Of a DNA stretch of 64,000 bases, positions 51,033 through 60,700 are shown piece after piece. This stretch comes from Epichloe hybrida (lineage: Eukaryota; Ascomycota; Sordariomycetes; Hypocreales; Clavicipitaceae). The notes under the pieces are model-generated. The model searched no databases. It was given only the letters and a program-made list of their open reading frames with translations, and had not been told where the DNA came from. Within the stretch, counting starts at the first letter, position 1, and every line of letters begins with the position of its first letter. The stretch spans positions 496,001-560,000 of the forward strand of contig JAFEKR010000013.1 in assembly GCA_019022495.1 (NCBI GenBank). The letters run 5' to 3'. The position numbers and the translations under genes are program-made.

Positions 51033-53385
51033 TTTATATATTAAGTAATTTTATTATTAATAGGGGATTAAGGCTTATTTTCTTCTTTATACTATATAAG
51101 AAATAAACTCTTTAAGTTATTAGCTAGATTTATAAGGTAGTGGTTTTTAAAGCATCAATACGCTTTCTTATAGTTCTTTTCTAAGTACTTAAATAACTAG
51201 TATTCTTCTTTACTATATATATAGTACTTCTTTATATAGGAATTTCCTTCTTTTCCTTATAGTTTCAAAGGGTATTAAGTTTCTTTCCCTTTTCTATTAT
51301 ATCTTTAGTTAGTCTAGAATTACTCTAAGGTTATAGCTTTAGTTAGAAATTATTAATAGTTTTTTTTCTTTTTCTTAATAAGTTAAATTATTATTCTAAT
51401 TTATTTATAAAACTTTTATAGTCCCTTTAGTAAGTCTATAATAGCTTCTTTATATTCTAAAATACTATTATAAGCTTTTATAAGCTAATTTTAAAGTACC
51501 CTTTTACTTTAGCTTACTTTAGGTATTACTTATTATAAAATAGCTAGTTTCTCTATAAGTTTATTAAAGTAATTAATTATTAATTTACTTAAGTTATTAT
51601 TTAGTATTTCTTATAAAGTAAAGTTATTTTACTTTAGGAGATATTTTTATTATATATTCTAAGTCTTAAATTATTCTCTTATATAGCTAATAAGCATAGG
51701 AAGGTCTTATAGTTAACTAGGTTTTAAAAGGTAGTTTATATAGTATTATAAAGCTTTACCCTTAAGTATAACCTTAAAGGTATAACTAGCTTATTTAGGT
51801 TAAATATTAAGTAACTTATACTTTCTATAGAATATTTAAAGCTTTAATTTAAGAATATTATAGTTATTAATACTATAAAGATATTCTTTAAGGTATACCT
51901 TTAATAAGTTTATAATTTACTTTAAGGAAAGCCTTTAAGTCTATAAAGGTTCTTTAAATACTTCTCTTTATATTTATAAAAGAAGTACTTTTATTTTTAA
52001 GAAATAAGAAAGTAGCTTTATAAGAAGTAACCTTAAGGTTTATCATTCTTTTTAATCTTTCTCTCCCTTATATTAAGAAGAAGAAAGTATAGCTCTCTAG
52101 GCTATACTAATAAAGGTAATATTAGCCTTAGATAATAAGGGTTAACTTTATTAAGAATACTTTTACTTAAGGGTATTATTAGTAGTATTTTTAAGGTAGT
52201 TTTATTAAATTACCTTAGGTAAAGGTATAGGTAAGGGGGCTATTTATAAATACTTATAAATAGTATTCTTTAGTGCCCTTAATTCTAGATTAATTAACTT
52301 TCTTAAAGAAAATTAGCTTACTAATCTTTTTAATAAAGATTATACTAATAAGTAAGGTAAAGGGGTAAGCTATTAGGCCTTAATATCCCTATTATTTAGT
52401 AAATTATAAAAGAAATCTTTATTCTTTAGGTTTTTCTAAAAGCTTATATACTTCTTCCTAGCTTCCTTAATTTCCTTAAGGGTTTAAAATTAGAATTTTT
52501 CCTAGTTTACTACCTCTTTAAGGTTATTTACTATTTTTATACCTTTTTTAACTATTATATATACTTTATTATAAAGGAGATAGTCTTAAAGTTTATTCTA
52601 GAAAAGGTCTTTCCCTTTTATAAACTTATTTTTTAACTATTTATAGAAGTTATTACTAAATTTAAAAAAGAGTATTCTCTTATATAACCTTTATTCTCTA
52701 TACTATTTAGTCTTAATAATAATATAAAGGGTGATTTCCTTAGGTATTATTATCTCTTTATATTTAGAGCTTTTTATTTATTAAAGTAATTCCTTTATAA
52801 TATATTATTAGAGTTTTATAGAGATATAAGGGATTTAAGTAAGGTAAATAAGGGTTTTTCTTTTATTAAGGTGTTTACTACTATCTCTAGCTTTAATACT
52901 TTCTATAGTATTATTATAGCTATTACTCTTACTAGGAACTCTAAATTAACTAGAGGTCCTTAATAATCTAGCTATTACTAATATTTTTAACTAATTAAGG
53001 GGGAAGTAGATTTTTAATATAAGGGGATAGGAGGGGTAAAGATATGAATTATATAATATATATTTCTAATATAAAGGATTATAAGGTAAGGTAGTTAACT
53101 TTAAATATATAATTGAATATATAATAAAGAAAAATAAGGGGATAGCTTTACTACTAGTATTAGACTCTTCTTTATTATTTTAAAATCTATATAAATATAG
53201 ATATTAATACTAAAGTAAGAAAAAAGCTATATTATACCTTTCTATTAGTATAACTTATTATTAAATATAGCTCTCCTATTTTATAAGGTAAGTTATTATT
53301 AGGTAAGTTACCTTTTCTAATTAACCTTACTAATTTATAGTGTTTAAAAACTATATAGTTATTTATAAAGGTAACTACTGATTAG

Positions 53386-53672
53386 TATTAGTTTTATAAG
53401 GTATTAAATTTAATATAATAAGGTTATAAGCCTAAAGAATAGTATTATTATTAATTTATTTATTCTAGGCTACGTTCTATGTGTAAAAAAGAGAAGTTAA
53501 AAGCTAGAATTTATAATAATAAAAGGAAAGGGGGCTATGTGTTTATAGCCCTATATTTCCTAGCTAATTAATAAGCTAGGTTATAGGTTACGTGTAGGGC
53601 GCGCGCGTGGCCTAAGCTTTTGCTAGGTAATTGCGGCTGCGACGCGCGATTAATATCACCTTTGTTTTAATA
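53386..53672 (-). repeat. 5' LTR of Copia-F1 (287 bp)
   Basis: The inner left part is fully converted (TATTAGTTTTATAAGG), the outer right ~80 bases are spared (GGTAATTGCGGCTGCGACGC). Confidence 0.93.
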
Positions 53673-54613
53673 GTAAGCTAATAACTTATTATAGCTATTG
53701 CTTTATTATTAAGAAAAAGAGGCATTTACCTTTAGATTCGTAATATTACATAAGCTTACACTTAATCGCATATAATGCTAATAAGGCTAATTATTATAAG
53801 ATTACTAAAGCAAATTATATATCTCTTTCTAGAAGGGACTATAATTAAATTAATTAGACCTCTTTATAGAATTATAAAGGCTAGAACTTACTAGTAAGTA
53901 ATGTACTTCTATTACTATAGGGATAATCTTAATATAATAATCTTAACCTATAATCCTTACTTATTAATTATAGCCCTAAATAATAAGAACCTCTTTAGTA
54001 TTATTAGAATATAAACTAATAATATATTAGGCCTAAGTAATAATAACTTCCTTTAAAAAGAAGAGAAAGAGCTTCAGAAAGCTAAGTTTATAGCTAAAGA
54101 CAAGTAATAATTAATTACTAAGAATCCCCTTATCTTTAATAGTTATATCTTAACCTAAAATACTAATAATTTATTAATCTTAACCTAGAAAGGCTAAAGT
54201 TAAAAGATTAAGGAAGTTAATTCTTAATCCCTAATAGTAAAGTAAGATTATATAAAATAATAAGCCTAAGGAAGCTATATTATAACTATATATTAACTAG
54301 AAGCTTCCTATAACTTATTAATTATAGCTTAATACTAAGAACCCTTTACTAAAGATATTATATACCTTAATAAACGCCTTAAGTAGTAGATTAAGAATTA
54401 ATAATATAGGCTATAATATATTTCTTTAGTTCTTAAGGAAGTAAAGCTCTTTATATTTATAAATAGATTACTTACTAATAATAAGGATTTAAGCTTATAG
54501 ATTAGATATATAATTATAATTAGTAACAAGATAATATAAGATAATAATACCTTTATTATAAAAGGTAATATTATTATATATAGCTTAATAAAGAGTAAGC
54601 AAGTTACTTATAG

Positions 54614-55024
54614 CCAGAGCTTTGTACTACACTACATCTTGTAGTTTTTTTTTTTCTAACAGATAATTCATATCTAATCTTAGAAAATATATAGAGATAT
54701 AAAACTTTGATTTTTAAATAGATAACTTAAAAACTACAGTGTAGTTATATATAAAGGTGGGTCTAAAAGTGGGTCTTTAGGCTGTAAATTAGAAAAACTA
54801 CATTTTACTACATTTTAGTACTAAAAAAATACTACAAATGTAGTATTTGTGATTTGTGGAGCGAGGGCCCACTTTTAGACCCACCTATATATATAGTATT
54901 TTTCTGAGAGTTTTCCTCTATAAGATCACGTGATTTTTGGGATAATAACTTTAATTATAAGCTAGATATAAAAATAAATAGAATTACTACAAGAAATACT
55001 ACACTACACGAGTGCAAAGCTCTG
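54614..55024. mobile_element. hAT-type MITE (411 bp)
   Basis: The termini CAGAGCTTTGYACTACACTA and ...GTGCAAAGCTCTG are inverted. The 8 bp duplication is CTTATAGC (54606-54613 and 55025-55032). It shares terminal and TGTAGT subterminal sequence with the 2.1 kb element at 6207-8305. The interior holds an inverted pair, GGTGGGTCTAAAAGTGGGTC (about 54757-54776) against CCCACTTTTAGACCCACC (about 54868-54886), giving a large hairpin. It splits RNase H of Copia-A3 and has no coding capacity. Confidence 0.88.
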
Positions 55025-55581
55025 CTTATAGCACGCTTACCTCTAAGTTATATAGTATAGTTTAAGGCACGGATATTACCTATATAATTTCTATAACTTT
55101 ATATTAGATTATAAATTAATTAAAGATACCTTAGATCCTTATAATTCTCTATACTAACTCTTTTTTATTATATAAATACCCTATAAAGCTAGGAACTATA
55201 AAGAAGAAAAGACTAATAATTAATATTATAGCTCTTTATTAATTATATAAGAGGCATAAGATCTACAAAGTTAGGTAAATTAATAGTAATAATAATCTAG
55301 CAAATATAATAATAAAAGCATTACTAAATTTATTACTTTTCTCTTTAATTAATATAAATAAATTAATAATTTATATTAAAGGATAGGTAAAGAGACTTAT
55401 AATATTAAGGGATAGAAGCTTAAGTAAGGACTAATAGATTAATTTAATTAACGAATATTATAATAGCTAATTAAAGTAATGGATTCCTATTAAGGGATTT
55501 ACTTATATATACTTTTCTTTAATTTAATTTTTATTATGTTTTTAAGCTCTTTAGCTATAAAGGAAAAAGAGAGACTACTAG

Positions 55582-55653
55582 TGTTAAATCCTTTAGATTT
55601 TTATTAGTTTAATTATAGCTAAAGACTAGACTAACTTATAGGTTTAGCGTAAT
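55582..55653 (+). repeat. 3' LTR of Copia-A3, first ~72 bp
   Basis: It starts TGTTAAATCC after the usual ACTACTAG, follows the A LTR to TTTAGCGTAAT, then switches to unrelated sequence. The remainder may lie beyond the window on the far side of the LINE. Confidence 0.85.
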
Positions 55654-56139
55654 ATTATTATGGACTGGCCCCCTAGGTGGCTGCAATAGGGTGTTAATAT
55701 AATATTAAGAGACTTAAGGAAGAGAAGGGAAAGAAGAAGAGGCTATCCCTAGTAGTGCCCCTTATACCCCCTTAGCTCCTTATATAAGCCCCCCTTTCCT
55801 TACCTTACCTATTTTTACTTACTCTTACCCTTCTTACTATATAGAAAATACTTAGGTAAAGCCTAAGCCCTTATATATGCCCTTACTTAGTCTTATTAAG
55901 CCTGCCCCTTTATTATAATATTCCTTATTATACTATTAGTAAATAAGGTAAATTACTCTTACCTTTACTATTACCTTTCTATAAATTATTTAGTAAGTAT
56001 TTAATTATATTTAATCCTATAATAAACCTTCGCACAAACTTCCGCACCGCTCTAAAGGTCCGGAATTGCCTCTAAAATACAAACTATATTAATATTTAAA
56101 TTCCTTGCCTCCGTTTACCCCCCCTTATAATGTTACATC
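55654..56139 (+). other. 5' region of a Tad-like LINE
   Basis: It begins near TGGACTGGCCCCCTAGGTGG, right where the A3 LTR breaks off, and leads into LINE ORF1 remnants. It is presumed to be the 5' UTR and ORF1 start. The exact LINE 5' end and its target duplication cannot be checked because the 3' end is outside the window. Confidence 0.5.
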
Positions 56140-56573
56140 GCGATAAAGCTAGTAGTAGGAGTGTGAATATGCTAATAGTAATTAACTTAAGAGAAAGGGA
56201 GCTAGTATAAAGCTACTACTACTTAAATATAAGAATAGGATAGTTTAATCTTTAAAGCGGCGAGAATAACCCTATAATAGACTAGATCTAATTTAAATAT
56301 CTAGATAATATAAAATACTATAATAAAATTGCAAGCCTTATTCCTAGTAATAAAGTTACTTAGGTATAGCATATTACTAAAGCTATTGCTAGATAGGTAG
56401 TGGACTATGCCTAAGCTAAAGTAAAGGTAATAAACTATAATAATAGTAATATTTATATTACTAAAGAAGCCCTTAAATAAGCCCTTAAAGAGGCTATTAA
56501 AGAAAGAACTAAAGGAAGTAATACTCTAACCTAGGTAAGTATTACTACTAGCCTAGCTTCTAAATAAATAAAT
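56140..56573 (+). pseudogene. Tad-like LINE ORF1 (gag-like), N-terminal part
   Basis: Read with RIP stops as Gln/Trp, one plus-strand frame gives a Lys/Glu/Ala-rich protein with an ALKEAIKERTKGSN helix, like the N-terminal part of fungal Tad clade ORF1 proteins. It is cut by Copia-B at 56574. The second part resumes at 63715. Confidence 0.6.
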
Positions 56574-56578
56574 AGCTT

Positions 56579-57402
56579 TGTTAAAAATAAGACCTATTTT
56601 TAGCCCTTTTCTAGTTAAAGAACCTTCTTATTACTAGCTTGCTTTGCAAGTCTAATAGCTGCACTGCAGCTGTCAATAGTCGCAAAGGTAGCTATTAATA
56701 GCTATGTCATAGCTATTAATAGCTACGTCTAACTATGTAAATAACTAATTAGTTAATTACATTATGGCTATAAGTGTAGCTATAACCACGTTACTAGTAA
56801 TTAGGTAAGCTAAGGTAACGTAAGCTAAGGTAATATAAGCAGGTTACCTTATATATAACTTACCCTATAGCTATCTTTAATAGCGATTTTCTCTTTAACT
56901 AGAGGTTATATAAAAGTTTTATATATAGCAAATTAAAGCTTAAAAATAGGGCTTTCTTTTTATATAAGGTTATTTTTTAGACTAAAAGTTAGTGTATATA
57001 GGTTGCTAGCTAGTATAGTAGTAAGTTGATTTTTTAGTTTTTATATACAAATGAATTTTGCGGAAAATTAAAAGTAGCCTGCAAGACCCCGCTAGCAGCC
57101 TGGATTCTCTAATATAGTTAGTAGGTTTATAAGAGAAAGAAGATCTTTTTAACTAGCTAGATAGCTAGTTCTCTTAACTAACAATAGCCGCATTACCTGT
57201 ATAACGTATCTAAAATCAATTCTATTGCTTTATTAGATATTATAAAAGTAATCTAAATTAAATTCTATTAGTTAATAACTGCTATAAACTTCCGTTGCGT
57301 TATGTTAATTGAATTAACGTTGCGGCCCTATTAGTCCCTAACCGTAAAGCTTGCACTTGTATAGCTGTTACTAGCTAGCAACTAGCTCCTTACTTTTCAA
57401 TA
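56579..57402 (+). repeat. 5' LTR of Copia-B (824 bp)
   Basis: TGTTAAAAATAAG...TTTTCAATA. The outer 100 bases retain GCTGCACTGCAGCTGTC and TTGCTTTGCAAG, and the inner end is converted relative to the 3' LTR. It carries repeats of GCTATTAATAGCTA at 56693-56735 and of GTAAGCTARGGTAA near 56803-56840. Confidence 0.96.
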
Positions 57403-57418
57403 GGTTATGAGCCTAGCT
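57403..57418 (+). promoter_or_regulatory. Primer-binding site of Copia-B (initiator-tRNA-Met type)
   Basis: GGTTATGAGCCTAGCT directly follows the LTR. It is complementary to the anticodon stem-loop of eukaryotic initiator tRNA-Met (GGGCTCATAACC), the half-tRNA priming known from Drosophila copia. Confidence 0.75.
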
Positions 57419-57459
57419 CTATTACTATAGATTCTTTTTAGGTTACTTTATGTATAATT

Positions 57460-57711
57460 ACAGAAGACTTCCCTTCTATAAAAAAGAAAGGACCTGTGAG
57501 AAAGAAGTTTTTTCCCTTTTATAAAAAGGAATTAATTATGGCTACAGAAGACTTCCCTTCTATAAAAAAGAAAGAATCCGCGAGATAAAAGCTTTTTCCC
57601 TTTTATAAAAAGGAAATAACTATGAATATAGAAGACTTCCCTTCTATAAAAAAGGAAGGACCTGTAAGATAAAAGCTTTTCCCTTCTATAAAAAAGGAAA
57701 ATAAATACTAA
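57460..57711 (+). repeat. Three tandem 84 bp repeats upstream of or within Copia-B gag
   Basis: Units start at 57460, 57544 and 57628 with AYAGAAGACTTCCCTTCTAT. The period of 84 bp equals 28 codons. One frame is nearly open and reads roughly TEDFPSIKKKGPVR then KLFPFYKKE per unit. It is one base out of phase with the gag frame that follows, so it is either a leader repeat or a gag N-terminus shifted by an indel near 57700. Confidence 0.9.
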
Positions 57712-57721
57712 AGGAAAGGGA

Positions 57722-60700
57722 AAGGGACCTGTAATCCCTAACCCTAGGACGTAAGAGGTTCTTAATAACTAGCTAAAAGAGTAGGCTATTAAGCAACAAG
57801 CAACTATAGACTAGTTATTAGAAAAGCTAGAAAGCCTATCTATAACTGTAAATAGTTATATGGAGGGTGTGGAATCTAATAAGCCCGCTAGTTAGCAGCA
57901 ATATTAGTAGCCTATTCAAGAATAACAAGCTGAATCTAGCTCCGTATAAGTAACCTTTAATAATTTAATTATTAAGGAATTTAATAAGAGGGTTTATAGC
58001 TTTCTAGAGACTGCTAGGCTTAAAGGAGCTGAAAATTTTAAATAATAGAAATAAGCCCTAACTATCCAATTTAGAGCTTTAGGCATGCCTAATTTTCTAG
58101 ATAAACCGGAGAATTCTAGGGCGCTAGGGGATTTAGATTAAGCTATTATCCTTATGTTACTAAGGGATAGTTATATAGAAGAACCCTAAGCCGCTATAAC
58201 TTAGCAAAAATCACCTGAAGAAGCCTATAATTTACTTATAAGGTAATATTTATATAGCGTTAAAATCTAGAGGGGGTCCCTATATTTAGAATTTCATAAC
58301 CTGAATTTTTAAGAGTTTAAGGGGACTCTAGAGTCCTTTAATATAGTCTTTAATAATCTACTAGCTAGATTATCGATTTTAGGGGTCCTGATTGCTCTAA
58401 TAGATCAGGTTAATTAATATCTTTAATCCCTAAAATTAACCTTCCCTTAGTAGGCTAAGAGGTAATGATTTAGCATGCGTACAAATAGGGCTATAGGGGC
58501 TCCCCTAGATGCCCTAAATCTTCAATTCTTAATGGCAGACCTTCTAGCAGAATAGAGGGATAAGTTATCTATAGTATCTAAAGCCCTAAATTATAGGGCT
58601 AAAAACCTTAAAAAGGGTGCTAAAGAAAAAGAAAAGGCCCCTAAGGATTAGAAGAAAAAAGGAGGCTCTGAAGAAAATAAGGGCTCTTCTAATTCTAATT
58701 CTTCTTCTAATAAGAAGAAGAAAAAGAAGCAAAAAGGTTAAAAATTAGATAAAAAGGATAATAAAGAGACCTCTCTAGAGGGATCTTTTATGCTAGGAAA
58801 TTATAACCTTTCTAACGGTGCTCTCAAACCGTACAAGAAGCCTAGCCTTCATAAGACTAGTTATAAGAGCTCTAGTGATAGTAGCTCTGATTCTAGCTCT
58901 TCTGAATCGGATAATAATGAAAATCAAGAAATGAAAACCTTAAATGGTTTTAATTATTACAGTAAAGACATAAAAAAGGCCCTATTATATGATATAGGTT
59001 TGACTATATATATAGTTAATTCTAGGGAGGTTTTTAGGGATTATACCCCCTATAAAAAGGGGGAATCCGACCCTATTATAACTAGTAGTGGCCCTATTTA
59101 CGCTAAGGGTCACGGTAGTGCTGTTTTTGAGGTCTTATATCAGAAAAATCCAGCTAGATATAGGACCTTAGTGCTTAAAGATGCGCTATATTTTCCTTAG
59201 CTTGATGTTAATATAGTTAGTGGACTTACGCACTATATATCTAGTGGTTGCCTTATAAAAAACTTACTTTATCTTAAAGATAGGTCTTATATTATAACCC
59301 TAGATATAGAAAAACATGGTTTTTTCTTTCACGTTAAAAACTAATCTATACCTAAGTTATCTAAAGGGCCTTGTAATAATTCGCATTATATCTAACCTTT
59401 TACCTACGCTGCTTTTAAGGGTTATAGCTATCTGATTAGCTACCCTATAGAGGTTTAAATTCCCTCTAAAGAGCCGGATTAGGCTTCTGATTTAGACAAA
59501 ATCAACGAAAATAATAATGATATTGAAGAAATCGTACGGGATGATTTAGGGGAATTAGTCCCTTCTTCTTCGCCTATAGCCCTAGGTTAGGTCCCTTATA
59601 AATTTAAGGAAATAGATTTAGGGGTGTTAGAGGGCCCTAGTAGAGGAAAAGGGTCCCTAATACCTCTCTAAGAGGCCTGTGGTTCTTAAGGGGCCTAGCA
59701 AGGGACTAGTGAAGAGGGCCTTAGTCTAGATCCTAATTTAGACCCTAAGGATCTTCAATATTAATGGTTGTTAGAACTAGCTGGCCTATGGCATGTATAA
59801 TTAGGGCACCTAGGTCTTCCTTTGCTAAAGAAAACTAGCTTTATAACTAAAGGAATCCTTGATTTTTCTAAAATTAAGGATAAGGATTTTAGATGTATTA
59901 CTTGTGATTAATCTAAGGCAGTTAGAAGACCTAGGAAGTTAGCTATCCCTAACCCCCCTAGAGCTCTAGATTAAATAGAGGGGGATACGCTAAAAATTAG
60001 TCCTACGCCGTACAATAAACAGTTAATTTGCTTATTTCTAGTTGATTAAAAGACTAGATATAAGTAGGTTATCTTATTACCTAATAAGGAAGGCCTAACT
60101 GTTTATAAGGCTATTAAAGGCTTCTTCAGAGGGCTTAAAAATCAACTAGGTTAATATCCTCGGTATCTTCACTTTGATAGGGGCTAGGAAATCGATTCTA
60201 GTTGTTAAGATTAGTTAAATTCTAAAGGGATCAAATTTATAACTTCTAGTCCCTATATCCATGAGCAAAATAGATTAGCAGAGCGTTCAATTCGTACTAG
60301 TCTAGATTAATTAAGGGCTACTATCTAGTGGGCAAAATTACCGTTATTTTTATAGTGTTTTGTATTACCTGTAGTTATTAACCTTATTAATATAACTACT
60401 AATACCACTAAGGATAAAAGCCCTAAACAACTGCTATCTAGGGAGCTAAATCAGCCTTATATAACTGATATTAGCAGTATTAGAGCTATAGGATCTTATT
60501 GTGAGGTTCTAATCCCCCTGGAAAAACGACCTAAAGCCTAGAAGTTAGCAGCTAGGACTATCCCTAGAAGGCTTTTAGCTATATTAGGTTCCAACACCTA
60601 CCTAGTGTACATCCCCTCTAAAAGGCTAGTTATAAAGACTAGTTTTATTAAGATTATAGAACCTATAGGCCCTGTTTCTAAAGGCTTACCTAGGATTTCT

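Larger units (their letters stand above)
40155..53000 (-). pseudogene. Copia-F1 gag-pol remnant (three pieces)
   Basis: The minus-strand pol C-terminus is near 40155. RNase H lies at about 40480-40700, then SINE-like copy b, then RT at 41490-42100 with the catalytic TDD read as TNN (near 41825-41835). Integrase lies at about 42600-43350. Protease and gag lie at 43800-44222 and 51038 to about 53000, beyond the nested F2. RIP damage is heavier than in F2. The upper limit is approximate because the gag start could not be fixed. Confidence 0.8.
39369..53672 (-). mobile_element. Ty1/Copia retrotransposon F1, minus strand, carrying SINE-like copy b and Copia-F2
   Basis: It has two 287 bp LTRs (39369-39655 and 53386-53672) and a target duplication GTAAG (39364-39368 and 53673-53677). 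Removing the nested F2 and SINE-like copy leaves about 6.72 kb. It inserted in the RT region of Copia-A3. The minus-strand coding order is the same as in Copia-A, but the LTRs are unrelated to those of A except for the shared putative primer-binding site. Confidence 0.93.
21685..55500 (+). pseudogene. Copia-A3 gag-pol remnant in six pieces
   Basis: Gag runs from about 21685 to 22407. The end of gag and protease lie at 29263-30108. Integrase lies at 36858-38060. The start of RT is at 38848-39368, and RT resumes at 53678-54300. RNase H begins near 54400 and is split by the MITE at 54614-55024, with the tail to about 55500. The RT active site near 54015-54030 reads TNN in place of TDD. The frame is that of A2, broken by RIP stops and by the insertions. 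Confidence 0.85.
20346..55653 (+). mobile_element. Copia-A3, 5'-truncated, with five primary insertions
   Basis: It starts at the position equivalent to A2 12741, so it lacks the 5' LTR and the first ~120 internal bases. It ends inside its 3' LTR (55582-55653), where a LINE begins. The remaining segments are 20346-22407, 29263-30108, 36858-38060, 38848-39368, 53678-54613 and 55033-55653. Removing the insertions and one copy of each target duplication leaves about 6.19 kb, against 6.17 kb for the same part of A2. A local duplication near 37838-37885 accounts for part of the excess. Confidence 0.9.
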
